The position numbers and the translations under genes are program-made. From a virus, in IMG/VR virus record IMGVR_UViG_3300025133_000043, positions 40,727-104,726 of that record: 64,000 bases of DNA, one strand, 5' to 3'. Within the stretch, counting starts at the first letter, position 1. Each line of letters begins with the position of its first letter. Below are positions 8,178 through 16,808 of the stretch, in pieces. Under the pieces are notes generated by a model. The model worked only from the letters and a program-made list of their open reading frames with translations, did not search any database and had not been told where the DNA came from.

Positions 8178-10799
8178 ATGGCCGACACGACCATGATCGA
8201 GCTGATCCAAGAGCTGGTGTCCGACTACGACAGCTCCATCGACACGTCGAGCGGGTCCGCCTTCTACACCAAGGTGATCACCCCGCTGATGAAGCGGATC
8301 GGAGATGACCCCCTCGCCACAGATGTCGAGCTGCTCGTCGCCGCCCACCTCGAGGAGAACATCGACGGCATCGACGTGGGTGAGGGCTCGGGGACCAGAG
8401 ACCTGATCGCCCGGCCTCTGACCGTGGGCATGGAGCCCTACAAGCGCGAGCTCGCCGGGATCAAGGTCGCAGCGTCCCTGGACAACTACGAGGCCATGAC
8501 GCGTCCGGAGGTCAACTCCCTGCTGGCCAACTTCTTCACCGAGCTCAAGGTCGGCGAGAAGGCCACGGTCACGGCGCGCATGTACTTCACCTCCGCGCAG
8601 ACCGTGGTGGTGACAGCCCTGAGCCAGTTCTCGACCGGCAGCGGTCTGAACTTCTTCCCGACCCAGACCCAGACGATCACCAGCACGTCGATGAGCTTCA
8701 ACCAGGAGGGCTCGCTCTACTACTTCGACGTGACCCTGGAGGCCGAGGCCGCCGGCGAGTCCTACAACGTGGACAAGGGGTCCATCATCTCCGTGCAGGG
8801 GATCGCAGGAGTCGTCCGGGTCACCAACAAGTCCGCCGCGACCGCCGGCGACGACGACGAGACCAAGCTGGAGGGCATCACCAGGGCAAAGGAGTCGATC
8901 ACGATCCGGAACCTGGCCGTCCTGCGTGGCTGCAGGACCGTCCTGCAGGCGGAGTTCAGCTCGATCGACGACATCGAGATCGTGGGCATGGGCGACAGCC
9001 TCATGCTCCGGGACGTGATCACAGGCCCCGTCGACATCTCCGGCATCCCCGGCGGCTACGTCGGCGCGGACCCGAGCCTGGTCGGGTCCGGCCAGACCGT
9101 CCACATCGGTGGCAAGACCGACATCTGGCTGTTCACCACGACCCCCACCGAGGAGTCCCTGGACATCGAGAACGTGACCGACCAGGGGCTCAGGGTCTGG
9201 GCCGGGACGCACGGCTACACGAACCCCGGATCTGGACCGACGACGACGTTCCGGGACGAGTACGGCCGGTTCTCCTCCCGAGGCGTCTCCGGAGGCGACT
9301 TCCTCAAGCTGGGGGAGGAGGTGATCGAGATCAACAGCAGGACCGCGACCACCCTGACGCTGGCCTCCTCCATCGATCCCGCCCTGTCCGAGCAGACCTA
9401 CGAGATCGTGACCTACGTGGATCGGTCAGTCCACAACGACGGGAAGGCCTACCTCCTCACGGTCCCGCTCTGGAACCTGGTCGCCGAGAGCGACGGCAGC
9501 GTGGTCACCGACGACGACGACGATGTGGTCTTCGTCATCCCCGGCAGCGCGGACCTCACGGCCTACACCGACGGCGACGGCGACTACGTCAAGGTCACCG
9601 AGAACATCGCCGACGCCAACCTGGAGCTCCCCCTGGTGCGGGTCAAGAGCGTGGCCTTCCTGGACTCCCTGGACCTCACGGAGACCGGAGACACGATCCC
9701 TCTGGCCAACATCCTGACCATGAAGGCCCTGACCGCCTTCGAGGGTGGTGACGCCAGCACCAAGGCCACCGGCACCGTGCGGATCTACTTCAAGGACCCG
9801 GTCAACTTCTTCGTCGGCCCCGACTTCCGGTTCAGCCCCGATGGCGTGGTGACCTACCTGGTGGACTACGTCTCGGTCTCCAGCGGCAACTACACCATCG
9901 ACAGCAACTCCTGCGAGGTCTCTGGGGATCTGACCAGCGATCCGAACCTGAAGCCAGGGAACCGGCTCTACGGTGGCGCCGAGTACTGGACCATCATGAG
10001 CGAGCCCGTCTACGACGGAGGCTCCGGGAAGACCACCTTCGACATCCGCGAGGACAGTGGGACGGTGATCCTGTCGAGCCCTGACGGTCTGGAGGGCTGC
10101 CTGGAGGCTGACCTGGTCTCTGATGACGGCCGGGGCATGGCCCTGGATGCGGAGACGGGCCTCTACTACATCGACCTCGAGGCGGAGGCGACGGCCAAGG
10201 GATCAGCCGGCAACCAGGACATCGACACCTTCATGGCGGTGACCTCGAGCACCGACAGCTTCTTCGCCGAGGGCTACTACCTCCACGCCCAGGAGAGCGA
10301 GCTCGCCTACTCGACCAAGGAGCACACGTACATGGCGTTGACCAGGTACGTGAACGACACCAAGGATCTCCGCAGCACCTCGACCTCCTACGTCCTCCGC
10401 CTCACCTACGACTACGCCGAGGGCTACCAGGACCTGCAGGACTACGTGGAGCACGAGGACAACCGCCCGGTCGGGGAGGACATCCTCATCCGGCACATGA
10501 TGCCCTCCGTGGTGATCATGTCTCCGGTCACCGACCTGGACGCCGACGACGCCGACGAGGCGGTCATCGACTTCCTGCTGGCCATGGACCCGCAGGACGA
10601 CTTCGAGATCTCGGACCTGGTCGATGAGCTCTACGCCGCCGGCGCCGAGTACGTGAAGATGCCGCTGCAGGGATCGGTCATCAGCTGCGGCCGCAACCGC
10701 CAGTGGATCGGCGAGCACATCACCGACAAGCACTCGACCACGAGGATCAACCACTACCTCGCGGACACCGACTCGATCACCTCTACTGAGGACTCGTAG
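8178..10799 (+). CDS. Baseplate J-like protein (gpJ/T4 gp6-type wedge)
   Basis: The protein has 873 aa and the ATG follows GAGGA at 8167-8171. It carries the hallmark of the baseplate J family: a beta domain with an AEAAGESYNVDKGS segment (about residues 190-205), then IAGVVRVTNKSAATAGDDDE and an Arg-rich helix (ITRAKESITIRN). In J and gp6 this marks the wedge dimer core. Residues 355-405 hold one copy of the recurrent beta module (FRDEYGRFSSRGVSGGDFLKL). The C-terminal third adds further beta domains and a final mixed domain (FEISDLVDELYAAGAEYVKM) typical of J C-termini. The protein would form the baseplate wedge ring that drives sheath contraction. At 873 aa it is larger than P2 J, consistent with inserted modules. 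Confidence 0.85.
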   Translation: MADTTMIELIQELVSDYDSSIDTSSGSAFYTKVITPLMKRIGDDPLATDVELLVAAHLEENIDGIDVGEGSGTRDLIARPLTVGMEPYKRELAGIKVAASLDNYEAMTRPEVNSLLANFFTELKVGEKATVTARMYFTSAQTVVVTALSQFSTGSGLNFFPTQTQTITSTSMSFNQEGSLYYFDVTLEAEAAGESYNVDKGSIISVQGIAGVVRVTNKSAATAGDDDETKLEGITRAKESITIRNLAVLRGCRTVLQAEFSSIDDIEIVGMGDSLMLRDVITGPVDISGIPGGYVGADPSLVGSGQTVHIGGKTDIWLFTTTPTEESLDIENVTDQGLRVWAGTHGYTNPGSGPTTTFRDEYGRFSSRGVSGGDFLKLGEEVIEINSRTATTLTLASSIDPALSEQTYEIVTYVDRSVHNDGKAYLLTVPLWNLVAESDGSVVTDDDDDVVFVIPGSADLTAYTDGDGDYVKVTENIADANLELPLVRVKSVAFLDSLDLTETGDTIPLANILTMKALTAFEGGDASTKATGTVRIYFKDPVNFFVGPDFRFSPDGVVTYLVDYVSVSSGNYTIDSNSCEVSGDLTSDPNLKPGNRLYGGAEYWTIMSEPVYDGGSGKTTFDIREDSGTVILSSPDGLEGCLEADLVSDDGRGMALDAETGLYYIDLEAEATAKGSAGNQDIDTFMAVTSSTDSFFAEGYYLHAQESELAYSTKEHTYMALTRYVNDTKDLRSTSTSYVLRLTYDYAEGYQDLQDYVEHEDNRPVGEDILIRHMMPSVVIMSPVTDLDADDADEAVIDFLLAMDPQDDFEISDLVDELYAAGAEYVKMPLQGSVISCGRNRQWIGEHITDKHSTTRINHYLADTDSITSTEDS

Positions 10800-10983
10800 C
10801 CGTCTCGGGGCAGTTCGGGCAGATGAAGCGTGACTCGCCTTCGAGGGTCCTCTCGGGGGCCATGAGGCAGTCGCAGCGTCCACAGCGCTTCGGGGTCAGC
10901 AGACCCGGCACGACCTTCTGGTCCTTCACCAGATCGAGGAGATCCTCCTGGCTGAGTCGAGGGCGGTGTGTCTGCGTGTCCAT
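10783..10983 (-). CDS. Small zinc-ribbon protein encoded opposite to the tail operon
   Basis: The protein has 66 aa and starts at ATG 10981-10983 on the minus strand. It has a short helical N-terminus (LSQEDLLDLVKDQ), then C34-x2-C37-x-C39 and C55-x2-C58, a zinc-ribbon arrangement. Its 3' end overlaps the end of the baseplate J gene by 17 nt. Its start lies in a short divergent intergenic region with a TAGCAT box 7 nt before the ATG. It is the only minus-strand gene in the first 21 kb. A regulator or nucleic-acid-binding role is a guess from the ribbon. The reading frame and cysteine pattern are seen directly. Confidence 0.6.
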   Translation of the reverse strand: MDTQTHRPRLSQEDLLDLVKDQKVVPGLLTPKRCGRCDCLMAPERTLEGESRFICPNCPETATSPQ

Positions 10984-11028
10984 GTGCAGTATGCTAATCC
11001 ACCTGGGCAGACCGGGTGCAGAACTCTG
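10984..11028. promoter_or_regulatory. Divergent promoter region between zinc-ribbon gene and tail gene
   Basis: These 45 bases separate two divergent starts. TATGCT at 10990-10995 reads as a -10 box on the plus strand. The overlapping complement TAGCAT (plus-strand bases 10991-10996) reads as a -10 box on the minus strand, 7 nt before that gene's ATG. No TTGACA-like -35 is evident on either side. The same ATGCTA core occurs in the divergent region near 38973. Confidence 0.35.
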
Positions 11029-12606
11029 ATGGCCACTATCTCGACAGGAACTCTGGACAACGAAGGGATCGCCCACCTGATCGGTGCGGAGATCTTGGAC
11101 ATGAGGTTCGTCGACGTCTCCAAGAGCCCGTTCGCCAATCCCGACTCCAGCTTCACCGGCTACGCCGCAGACGGCTTCTGGTACACCGACGGCGCCGCGG
11201 ACCCGACGCACCTCCCCTTCAAGGCCACCTGGTCTTCCGAGGGAGAGCACGAGGAGGCGGATCTCTACCGAGGTACGCTGGACCGCTTCCCGGACAGGAT
11301 CTTCGTCGTCACCACGGCCTCCGAGGTGGTGATCCTCGACGCGGACAGCCTGGACGTGTGGATGCGGTTCGTCCCGCATGACGGCGTCACCGCCTTCAGC
11401 TTCGGGACCTTCCTAGGGGACGATACCACCGAGATCAGGCAGGCCGCCTTCATCGACGGCTTCCTGGTCGTGGCCACCTCTGTCGGCATCCGGATCGGGG
11501 ACTTCAGGAACGACCGCTCCTTCTACCTGGGCACCGTGGTCTCGCACCATTCCGGGAGCGTGACGCTGCAGGACCGGAACGTAGACGGCATGCTCGAGGC
11601 CGAGGTCTACACCCAGTACGCGACCTACCGCGACTGTCTCTGCGTCGACGTGGGCGTGGTGGGGGCAGCCGTCTCGGAGAGCTCGTCCGGCGGCATCGTC
11701 GTGACCGCCGTGGGGCACTCCAGGGGGATGACGGGCATCGTGCTGCTCTCCTCGCTGGTGAGCTCGCCGCAGGCCAAGGAGCACGACGACTTCCTGGTCA
11801 CCGGTCTTGGGGACTGGGAGGCCTACGACGACAACGACGGCGACGGCGACACCCCGTACTTGAGGAAGCCCTCCGGGCCCGCGGTCTGGAAGGCCAACGA
11901 GGTCAGGGTCGGAGACACCCTCATCCTGACCCCGTCCTCTGGGCCCGTCTTCGAGGTCACGGTCACTGAGGTACAAGACGAACAGATCTCCGTGGATCCC
12001 GAAGTCGATCTCACAGACTCTGGCTCCATCCACGTGAGCCACCGGCCCGTCCCCAGCATCTTCATCGGATCTGGAGGCGTCCTGGCTTTCGCCAACGGGC
12101 AGCAGCTCGTCGCCCAGGTCTCCAACGAGGACTGGTACACGGGGGCTGGCGCCCTCGATCCTCGCACGGGCTCGGGGTCCACCAAGGTGGTGCTGACTCA
12201 TGTCGAGATCGCCGAGATCAACAAGGTGCGCATCTCCGGGAGCTCCGTCTACGTCGCCACGGACCAGGGTGTGTTCCTCGTGCTGCAGAGCGTCTTCGAC
12301 GCCACCAGCGTCAGCTTCTCAGCGGGTGAGCTGATCTACGGCAGCTCCACCTCGATCCTGACACCGACCTACGAGATCTTGGAGGGGGACATCTCCTCCT
12401 GCGTGGACGTCTCTGTCGACCCGGAGACGGGCAACGTCATGGTGTCCGCCGTGGATGGAGCTGACTGCGTGGTGACCGAGATCGACACCAGCATCCACCA
12501 GGCCTTCCAGTACTTCGACCAGGACGACTTGGGAGGTGTGGTCAACTGCATCGTCTCCTACCGGAACACGGAAGGTCCACCTGACGACGAATCTGAGGTG
12601 GCCTGA
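11029..12606 (+). CDS. Beta-rich (propeller-like) tail structural protein
   Basis: The protein has 525 aa. The frame is open further upstream, but ATG 11029 is the better start because the upstream stretch overlaps the promoter and the oppositely oriented gene. The sequence is almost entirely beta with repeated motifs of the form V-x-D-G-F-L-V-V-A-T-S-x-G-I, such as FIDGFLVVATSVGIRIG and ISGSSVYVATDQGVFLV. This suggests propeller-type blades. Residues 280-330 contain a copy of the recurrent module (NEVRVGDTLILTPSSG). It is the first gene after the internal divergent promoter and its end overlaps the next gene (TGATG). A tail-fibre base or baseplate receptor-binding accessory is inferred; no family is recognised. 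Confidence 0.75.
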   Translation: MATISTGTLDNEGIAHLIGAEILDMRFVDVSKSPFANPDSSFTGYAADGFWYTDGAADPTHLPFKATWSSEGEHEEADLYRGTLDRFPDRIFVVTTASEVVILDADSLDVWMRFVPHDGVTAFSFGTFLGDDTTEIRQAAFIDGFLVVATSVGIRIGDFRNDRSFYLGTVVSHHSGSVTLQDRNVDGMLEAEVYTQYATYRDCLCVDVGVVGAAVSESSSGGIVVTAVGHSRGMTGIVLLSSLVSSPQAKEHDDFLVTGLGDWEAYDDNDGDGDTPYLRKPSGPAVWKANEVRVGDTLILTPSSGPVFEVTVTEVQDEQISVDPEVDLTDSGSIHVSHRPVPSIFIGSGGVLAFANGQQLVAQVSNEDWYTGAGALDPRTGSGSTKVVLTHVEIAEINKVRISGSSVYVATDQGVFLVLQSVFDATSVSFSAGELIYGSSTSILTPTYEILEGDISSCVDVSVDPETGNVMVSAVDGADCVVTEIDTSIHQAFQYFDQDDLGGVVNCIVSYRNTEGPPDDESEVA

Positions 12607-15600
12607 TGGCGTACTTCCTCGGCGGGGACTTCGGTGGATCAACCGTTGAGTCCACCATCTCCGATGCCCAGAAGGGCTACGACCCGGTCTACGCCGACGA
12701 GGTCAGCGGGGAGTTCATCTGGCAGCTCCTGCCCTCCGCCTACCGCGCCCTCATGGACGACCGGGAGGTCTTCACCCACTCCTGGGAGGCCATGATCAGG
12801 ACGACCTCCGGCCTGATGCTCGACGCCTGGCAGGCCGGCGCGTCCTACTCCCTGAAGGACATCCCGGTCCATCAGCAGCGGAAGTGGATCCTCTACGACC
12901 TGATCAAGACGGAGACCTTCACGAAGGATCCAGGACTGACGACGGTCGGTGTCTCTAATCGACTGGAGTGGGACGGGACCTACTTCCGCCTGGACGGCTC
13001 TTGGGTCAACAGGCGCGGCCACGACAAGTCCACGACAGCTCTGAACGGATCCTCCACCCAGGATGGTTCGCTCTCCTGGTCGGTGACAGCCTCCTTCTCG
13101 GAGGTGTCGATCTGGTCCGGGGCGCAGTTCGGCTACTTCAGCTCGACCGACAAGAACGCCATCGCCAACGCCTTGGTCGTCGGCGCCGTGGCGGACGGGG
13201 ACGGCGTGCTCTTCCCCTTCGTCGGGCACTACTCCCAGATCGGAGTGCTCACCAGCACCACCGGCTCCTGGGAGATGGCGATCGACACCGAGTACAGCTT
13301 CGAGGCCAGCTACGAGGCGAAGGACGGGATCCTGACCCTGACCCTTCACGAGCTCGAGGCCGAGAAGGCCACGGGCACCGAAGGGGAGTGTGACTCGACC
13401 GACTCCTCGGACATCTACACCGCGGGCTTCTCCGACTCGAGTCAGGACTTCGACGACGACGGCGTAGTCGCCGGAGACACGCTGATCATTGACACCGACG
13501 AGTACGAGATCGTGACGGTCGCCGGCGGCACCCTGGTCGTGGCCTCTTCGTCTCTGCCCGCAGGAAGCTCGGGGATCACCTACTCCATCGTGGGCAAGCT
13601 CCAGAGGACCAGCGTGTCTCTGGACCTCCCCAACCTGGCTGGAGATCCGACCTTCACCGTGGACCAGTTCGGCACGGCCGCCATCGATCTGCGCTACGTC
13701 TCAGACGGGTCTGGGGGCACGCTGTTCGGCGGCTCGATCCCGACCAAGGCACGGAGGAAGGCCCTGACCGGCTACACGGACACCTGGATCTACTTCGATC
13801 CGACCGTCGAGGAGACGCTCCTGTCCGCCCCCATCCTGCAGGACCAGGTCACCACGCCAGAGGTCTACCTCTACGAGGGGACGGACTTCGAGGTGGTCGG
13901 ATCAGCCTTCCAGTTCAAGGAGCCGCCGGCCTCGGCGATGTGGGCTGAGTACAGCACCTACGACGAGGACGTGCTCTACAACAACTTCGGCGCCCACGTG
14001 GGCCTGGGCAACGAGGAGTCCAGCGCCACCTACCGCTCCAAGGTCCGCGGGCTCTACTACGCCTACTACCAGGGCCCGACCCCGAGCTCCATCAAGGCCG
14101 GAGTGCAGATCCTCCTGGGCCTGCCCATCGCCGAGGAGGCGGGGGAGGTCGACTCCATCAACGAGGCCTACTCCGGCGACTACGGTGAGCTCACCATCGA
14201 CGGCACAGGCTACCTCTACCCGCTGCTGGTGGGGACTTCGTTGGTCGTGGGGGACGAGGTCAAGGCCTTCCAGCCCCTCTGCGACGGGGTGCAGATCAAG
14301 GACTACCTCTCCCGTCCGGAGTGGTTCATCCACTTCGATCTGCACGAGGTGGAGAAGTTCCACACCTTCGCGGTGTTCCTCAACATCGACGCCTTCGACA
14401 TCGAGGACCTCTCAGGCGCCGCGTCCTTCGTGGAGACGATCAAGCCCACCTGGAAGTCCGCGCTGTTCGTCGTCCACAAGGACGTGACCGACGAGGTCGA
14501 CCTGGACGACGAGCTGAAGTTCGTCCTGGCCCTGAACCTCTACGACATCCCCTGCGACGAGCCTCCTCTGGTGGCCTACGACGACGCGATCTACGAGGGG
14601 GAGGAGGCTGACTGGAAGTACGATCAAGGCGTGGACGAGTGGGGAGAGACCTCCGCGGCCATGCGGGAGACGGGCAAGGACTACACCTCCGCCCAGCTCC
14701 AGGGCGTCTACAGCGACTCCGAGGTCAGGTACTACCTGACGGGCACGGCCACCCTCACCAACGGCTCAGGAGCCGGAGCTGGCGTAGGGACAGCCTGGAC
14801 TACTGAGATTGGGTCCGGGGCGTTGACCAACACCTACGTCGCCGTCGCCCTGCAGCTCTCCGGGGCAGACGGCGTCGCGACATCGGGATCCAACACCTTC
14901 ACCGACACAGTGACGGGCTTCGCAGGCGTCGAAGACGGCGACATGATGACCATCGACGGCACCGAGTACGAGGTGCAGTCCGTGGACAGCTCCACGGAGG
15001 TCACGCTGGACGCACCTCTGACTGATGATGATACCGGCGTCGCCTGGCTCACGACAGGGCAGCTCAAGATCTGGGGCGAGGTGTCCAACGTCGGCGCCGA
15101 CGACGCCCTGACCTTCAACACGGTCTTCGGAGGCAGCGACGGGGTCTACCAGCTCACGCTGCTGGACCCGGACTACCGAGAAGCCTTCCACGACCAGTTC
15201 CTCGAGCAGTGCCCGGAGGAGGAGTTCACGTTCGTGGTGGATCTCTCGGTTGGCTACGGAGAGGATCATCTGACGGGCCGCTCGACCTTTACGGAGTTCT
15301 CGGCTGGTGTCGAGGGGAACGGGAACGTCGAGTACATCACGGAGCTCGGCCTGCTCAGGGACTCTGGCTCTGGGGATGGCGACACCGACAGTCCGGGCTC
15401 TGGTCCCATCACTTTCACCGTGACCGGGGAGAACTTCCTCACCTCGATCCCCAACGGAGGCGCCGCGACTCCCCCGACCAACCTGACCCGGCTGAAGATC
15501 GGAGCCGTAGGCTACGTGACTATCACGGAGGTCACGGACGACGAGAATCTCAAGTTCGCCTACGATGCCGATTTCGCGGGCCTCTCCGGGGAGGACTGGG

Positions 15601-16085
15601 AGGTCCACGACAACAGCTCGACCACGGACAAGTTCATCGTGGCCAGGGACGGGACCTGGCACGAGGTCACCTCGATCATCGACAACGACAGCATCCAGGT
15701 CACTCCGGTCGCTACTGAAGATCAGACCTTGGTGCGGGCCTACATCGCCGCCAATGTCCTCTCGGACACCCTGCTTTTCGCCAACAGCTCGGGCGCCGTG
15801 GTCTGCAGCTCTGACCTCTCCGCCACCGGGACTGGCGAGCTCGCCGTGGGCGACTGGATTCAGTCGGTTCCTGGCGGGGAACCTGTGGCGGAGATCTTGA
15901 CGATCTCAGGAGTCAACATCACGCTGACTTCCAGTTACTCAGGTAACTCTGGAACCACGCAGGCCATCCGGCGAGATGGTGTTCTTCCTCTGGCTGTCGG
16001 GCTACCCAGTGGCAGCCAGAACTTCACCGACTGGAACGGCACCGCCGGCGGCCAGCTTTCGGACACTGTTGCGGAGCCGATCTGA
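12606..16085 (+). CDS. Large modular baseplate protein (1,159 aa)
   Basis: The N-terminal 110 residues are helical (LLPSAYRALMDD, WEAMIRTTSGLMLDAW) and look like a baseplate docking region. Beta modules of the recurrent type follow at about 268-325 (FDDDGVVAGDTLIID) and about 760-805 (FAGVEDGDMMTIDG). More divergent copies occur beyond residue 930. A mixed segment around 480-520 (YRSKVRGLYYAYYQG, then a helix ending ILLGLPIAEEAG) may be a separate domain. No enzyme motif is seen. The gene overlaps both neighbours by TGATG. A peripheral baseplate or fibre-attachment role is inferred from layout and context. Confidence 0.8.
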   Translation: MAYFLGGDFGGSTVESTISDAQKGYDPVYADEVSGEFIWQLLPSAYRALMDDREVFTHSWEAMIRTTSGLMLDAWQAGASYSLKDIPVHQQRKWILYDLIKTETFTKDPGLTTVGVSNRLEWDGTYFRLDGSWVNRRGHDKSTTALNGSSTQDGSLSWSVTASFSEVSIWSGAQFGYFSSTDKNAIANALVVGAVADGDGVLFPFVGHYSQIGVLTSTTGSWEMAIDTEYSFEASYEAKDGILTLTLHELEAEKATGTEGECDSTDSSDIYTAGFSDSSQDFDDDGVVAGDTLIIDTDEYEIVTVAGGTLVVASSSLPAGSSGITYSIVGKLQRTSVSLDLPNLAGDPTFTVDQFGTAAIDLRYVSDGSGGTLFGGSIPTKARRKALTGYTDTWIYFDPTVEETLLSAPILQDQVTTPEVYLYEGTDFEVVGSAFQFKEPPASAMWAEYSTYDEDVLYNNFGAHVGLGNEESSATYRSKVRGLYYAYYQGPTPSSIKAGVQILLGLPIAEEAGEVDSINEAYSGDYGELTIDGTGYLYPLLVGTSLVVGDEVKAFQPLCDGVQIKDYLSRPEWFIHFDLHEVEKFHTFAVFLNIDAFDIEDLSGAASFVETIKPTWKSALFVVHKDVTDEVDLDDELKFVLALNLYDIPCDEPPLVAYDDAIYEGEEADWKYDQGVDEWGETSAAMRETGKDYTSAQLQGVYSDSEVRYYLTGTATLTNGSGAGAGVGTAWTTEIGSGALTNTYVAVALQLSGADGVATSGSNTFTDTVTGFAGVEDGDMMTIDGTEYEVQSVDSSTEVTLDAPLTDDDTGVAWLTTGQLKIWGEVSNVGADDALTFNTVFGGSDGVYQLTLLDPDYREAFHDQFLEQCPEEEFTFVVDLSVGYGEDHLTGRSTFTEFSAGVEGNGNVEYITELGLLRDSGSGDGDTDSPGSGPITFTVTGENFLTSIPNGGAATPPTNLTRLKIGAVGYVTITEVTDDENLKFAYDADFAGLSGEDWEVHDNSSTTDKFIVARDGTWHEVTSIIDNDSIQVTPVATEDQTLVRAYIAANVLSDTLLFANSSGAVVCSSDLSATGTGELAVGDWIQSVPGGEPVAEILTISGVNITLTSSYSGNSGTTQAIRRDGVLPLAVGLPSGSQNFTDWNGTAGGQLSDTVAEPI

Positions 16086-16252
16086 TGAAGCTCGCTGACC
16101 TCCTCAAGCCTCGAGGTGATACTCTCCAGATCAGGCTGCTACGGCGAGGAGAGCCCCACTCGGGTATCTACAAGGACGACAAGCGGGAGCACGCCTCCCC
16201 CAACCTCCCGCGGAAGAAGGACGATGCGAAGACTGCTCCAGAAGATCAGTGA
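16085..16252 (+). CDS. 55-aa basic linker-type protein
   Basis: This short frame begins at ATG 16085, overlapping the previous stop as TGATG, the same coupling used by its neighbours. It ends at TGA 16250-16252, inside the next gene. The product is charged and Arg/Lys/Asp-rich (MKLADLLKPRGDTLQIRLL at the start), with no cysteine pair or membrane segment. Translational coupling is the main support for it being real. Function is unknown; a small baseplate or fibre adaptor is possible. Confidence 0.5.
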   Translation: MKLADLLKPRGDTLQIRLLRRGEPHSGIYKDDKREHASPNLPRKKDDAKTAPEDQ

Positions 16253-16805
16253 GTGGGTCAGGGAGTTCCGCAAGGACGCAGACGCCCTGCTCGACAACTT
16301 CCGACCCCGTGGCTGGGTCGAGATCCTCCTCATCCACAAGGACACCGGGGAGGTGCACCACCGCGAGAAGAAGCGGATCTGGCGTCCGGTCTTTGGCCGC
16401 AACGTGGTCACAGGCTTCGTGGGCGGACCTCCCTACTCCGGCCGCGACATCATGCGTCGGCTCATCGTCCCCTCGACCTTCACGGGGAACCTGAGCGGCG
16501 ACGACTACAAGATCGGCAACATCGAGCTGGGCTCCGGGACCACGGCCGAGGCCAGCTCCGACAGCGAGCTCGACACGGCCCTCACGCCAGACTCCGCGAA
16601 GGCGGTCACCGAGGTCGAGTTCGACGGCACCAACCCCTACGTCACCTTCGTGGCGCAGTGGAGCGAGTCCGAGGTCAACCAGACCATCTCCGAGGCCATG
16701 CTCTGGAGCAACGACGGCACGCACCCCTACGCCCGGAAGACCTTCACGGCCTTCACGAAGAACAACGACTTCACGCTCCAGCTCCGCTGGACGCTCAGGT
16801 TCTGA
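16224..16805 (+). CDS. Putative tail/baseplate adaptor protein
   Basis: The protein has 193 aa. ATG 16224 is preceded by GAAGAAGGA at about 7 nt and gives a helical start (MRRLLQKISEWVREF). An upstream in-frame ATG at 16116 would add 36 low-complexity residues and is less likely. The body is beta-rich (WVEILLIHKDTGEVH; IGNIELGSGTT) and ends in alternating aromatic strands (FTLQLRWTLRF), typical of phage beta-sandwich proteins. It overlaps the 55-aa frame by 29 nt. Function is inferred only from position between baseplate and fibre genes. Confidence 0.7.
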   Translation: MRRLLQKISEWVREFRKDADALLDNFRPRGWVEILLIHKDTGEVHHREKKRIWRPVFGRNVVTGFVGGPPYSGRDIMRRLIVPSTFTGNLSGDDYKIGNIELGSGTTAEASSDSELDTALTPDSAKAVTEVEFDGTNPYVTFVAQWSESEVNQTISEAMLWSNDGTHPYARKTFTAFTKNNDFTLQLRWTLRF

Positions 16806-16808
16806 TCA

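Noticed and set aside
7677-9212. A 511-codon minus-strand frame in the baseplate region
   Set aside because: Antisense shadow of two real genes; Gly/Asp/Val-rich with no motif.
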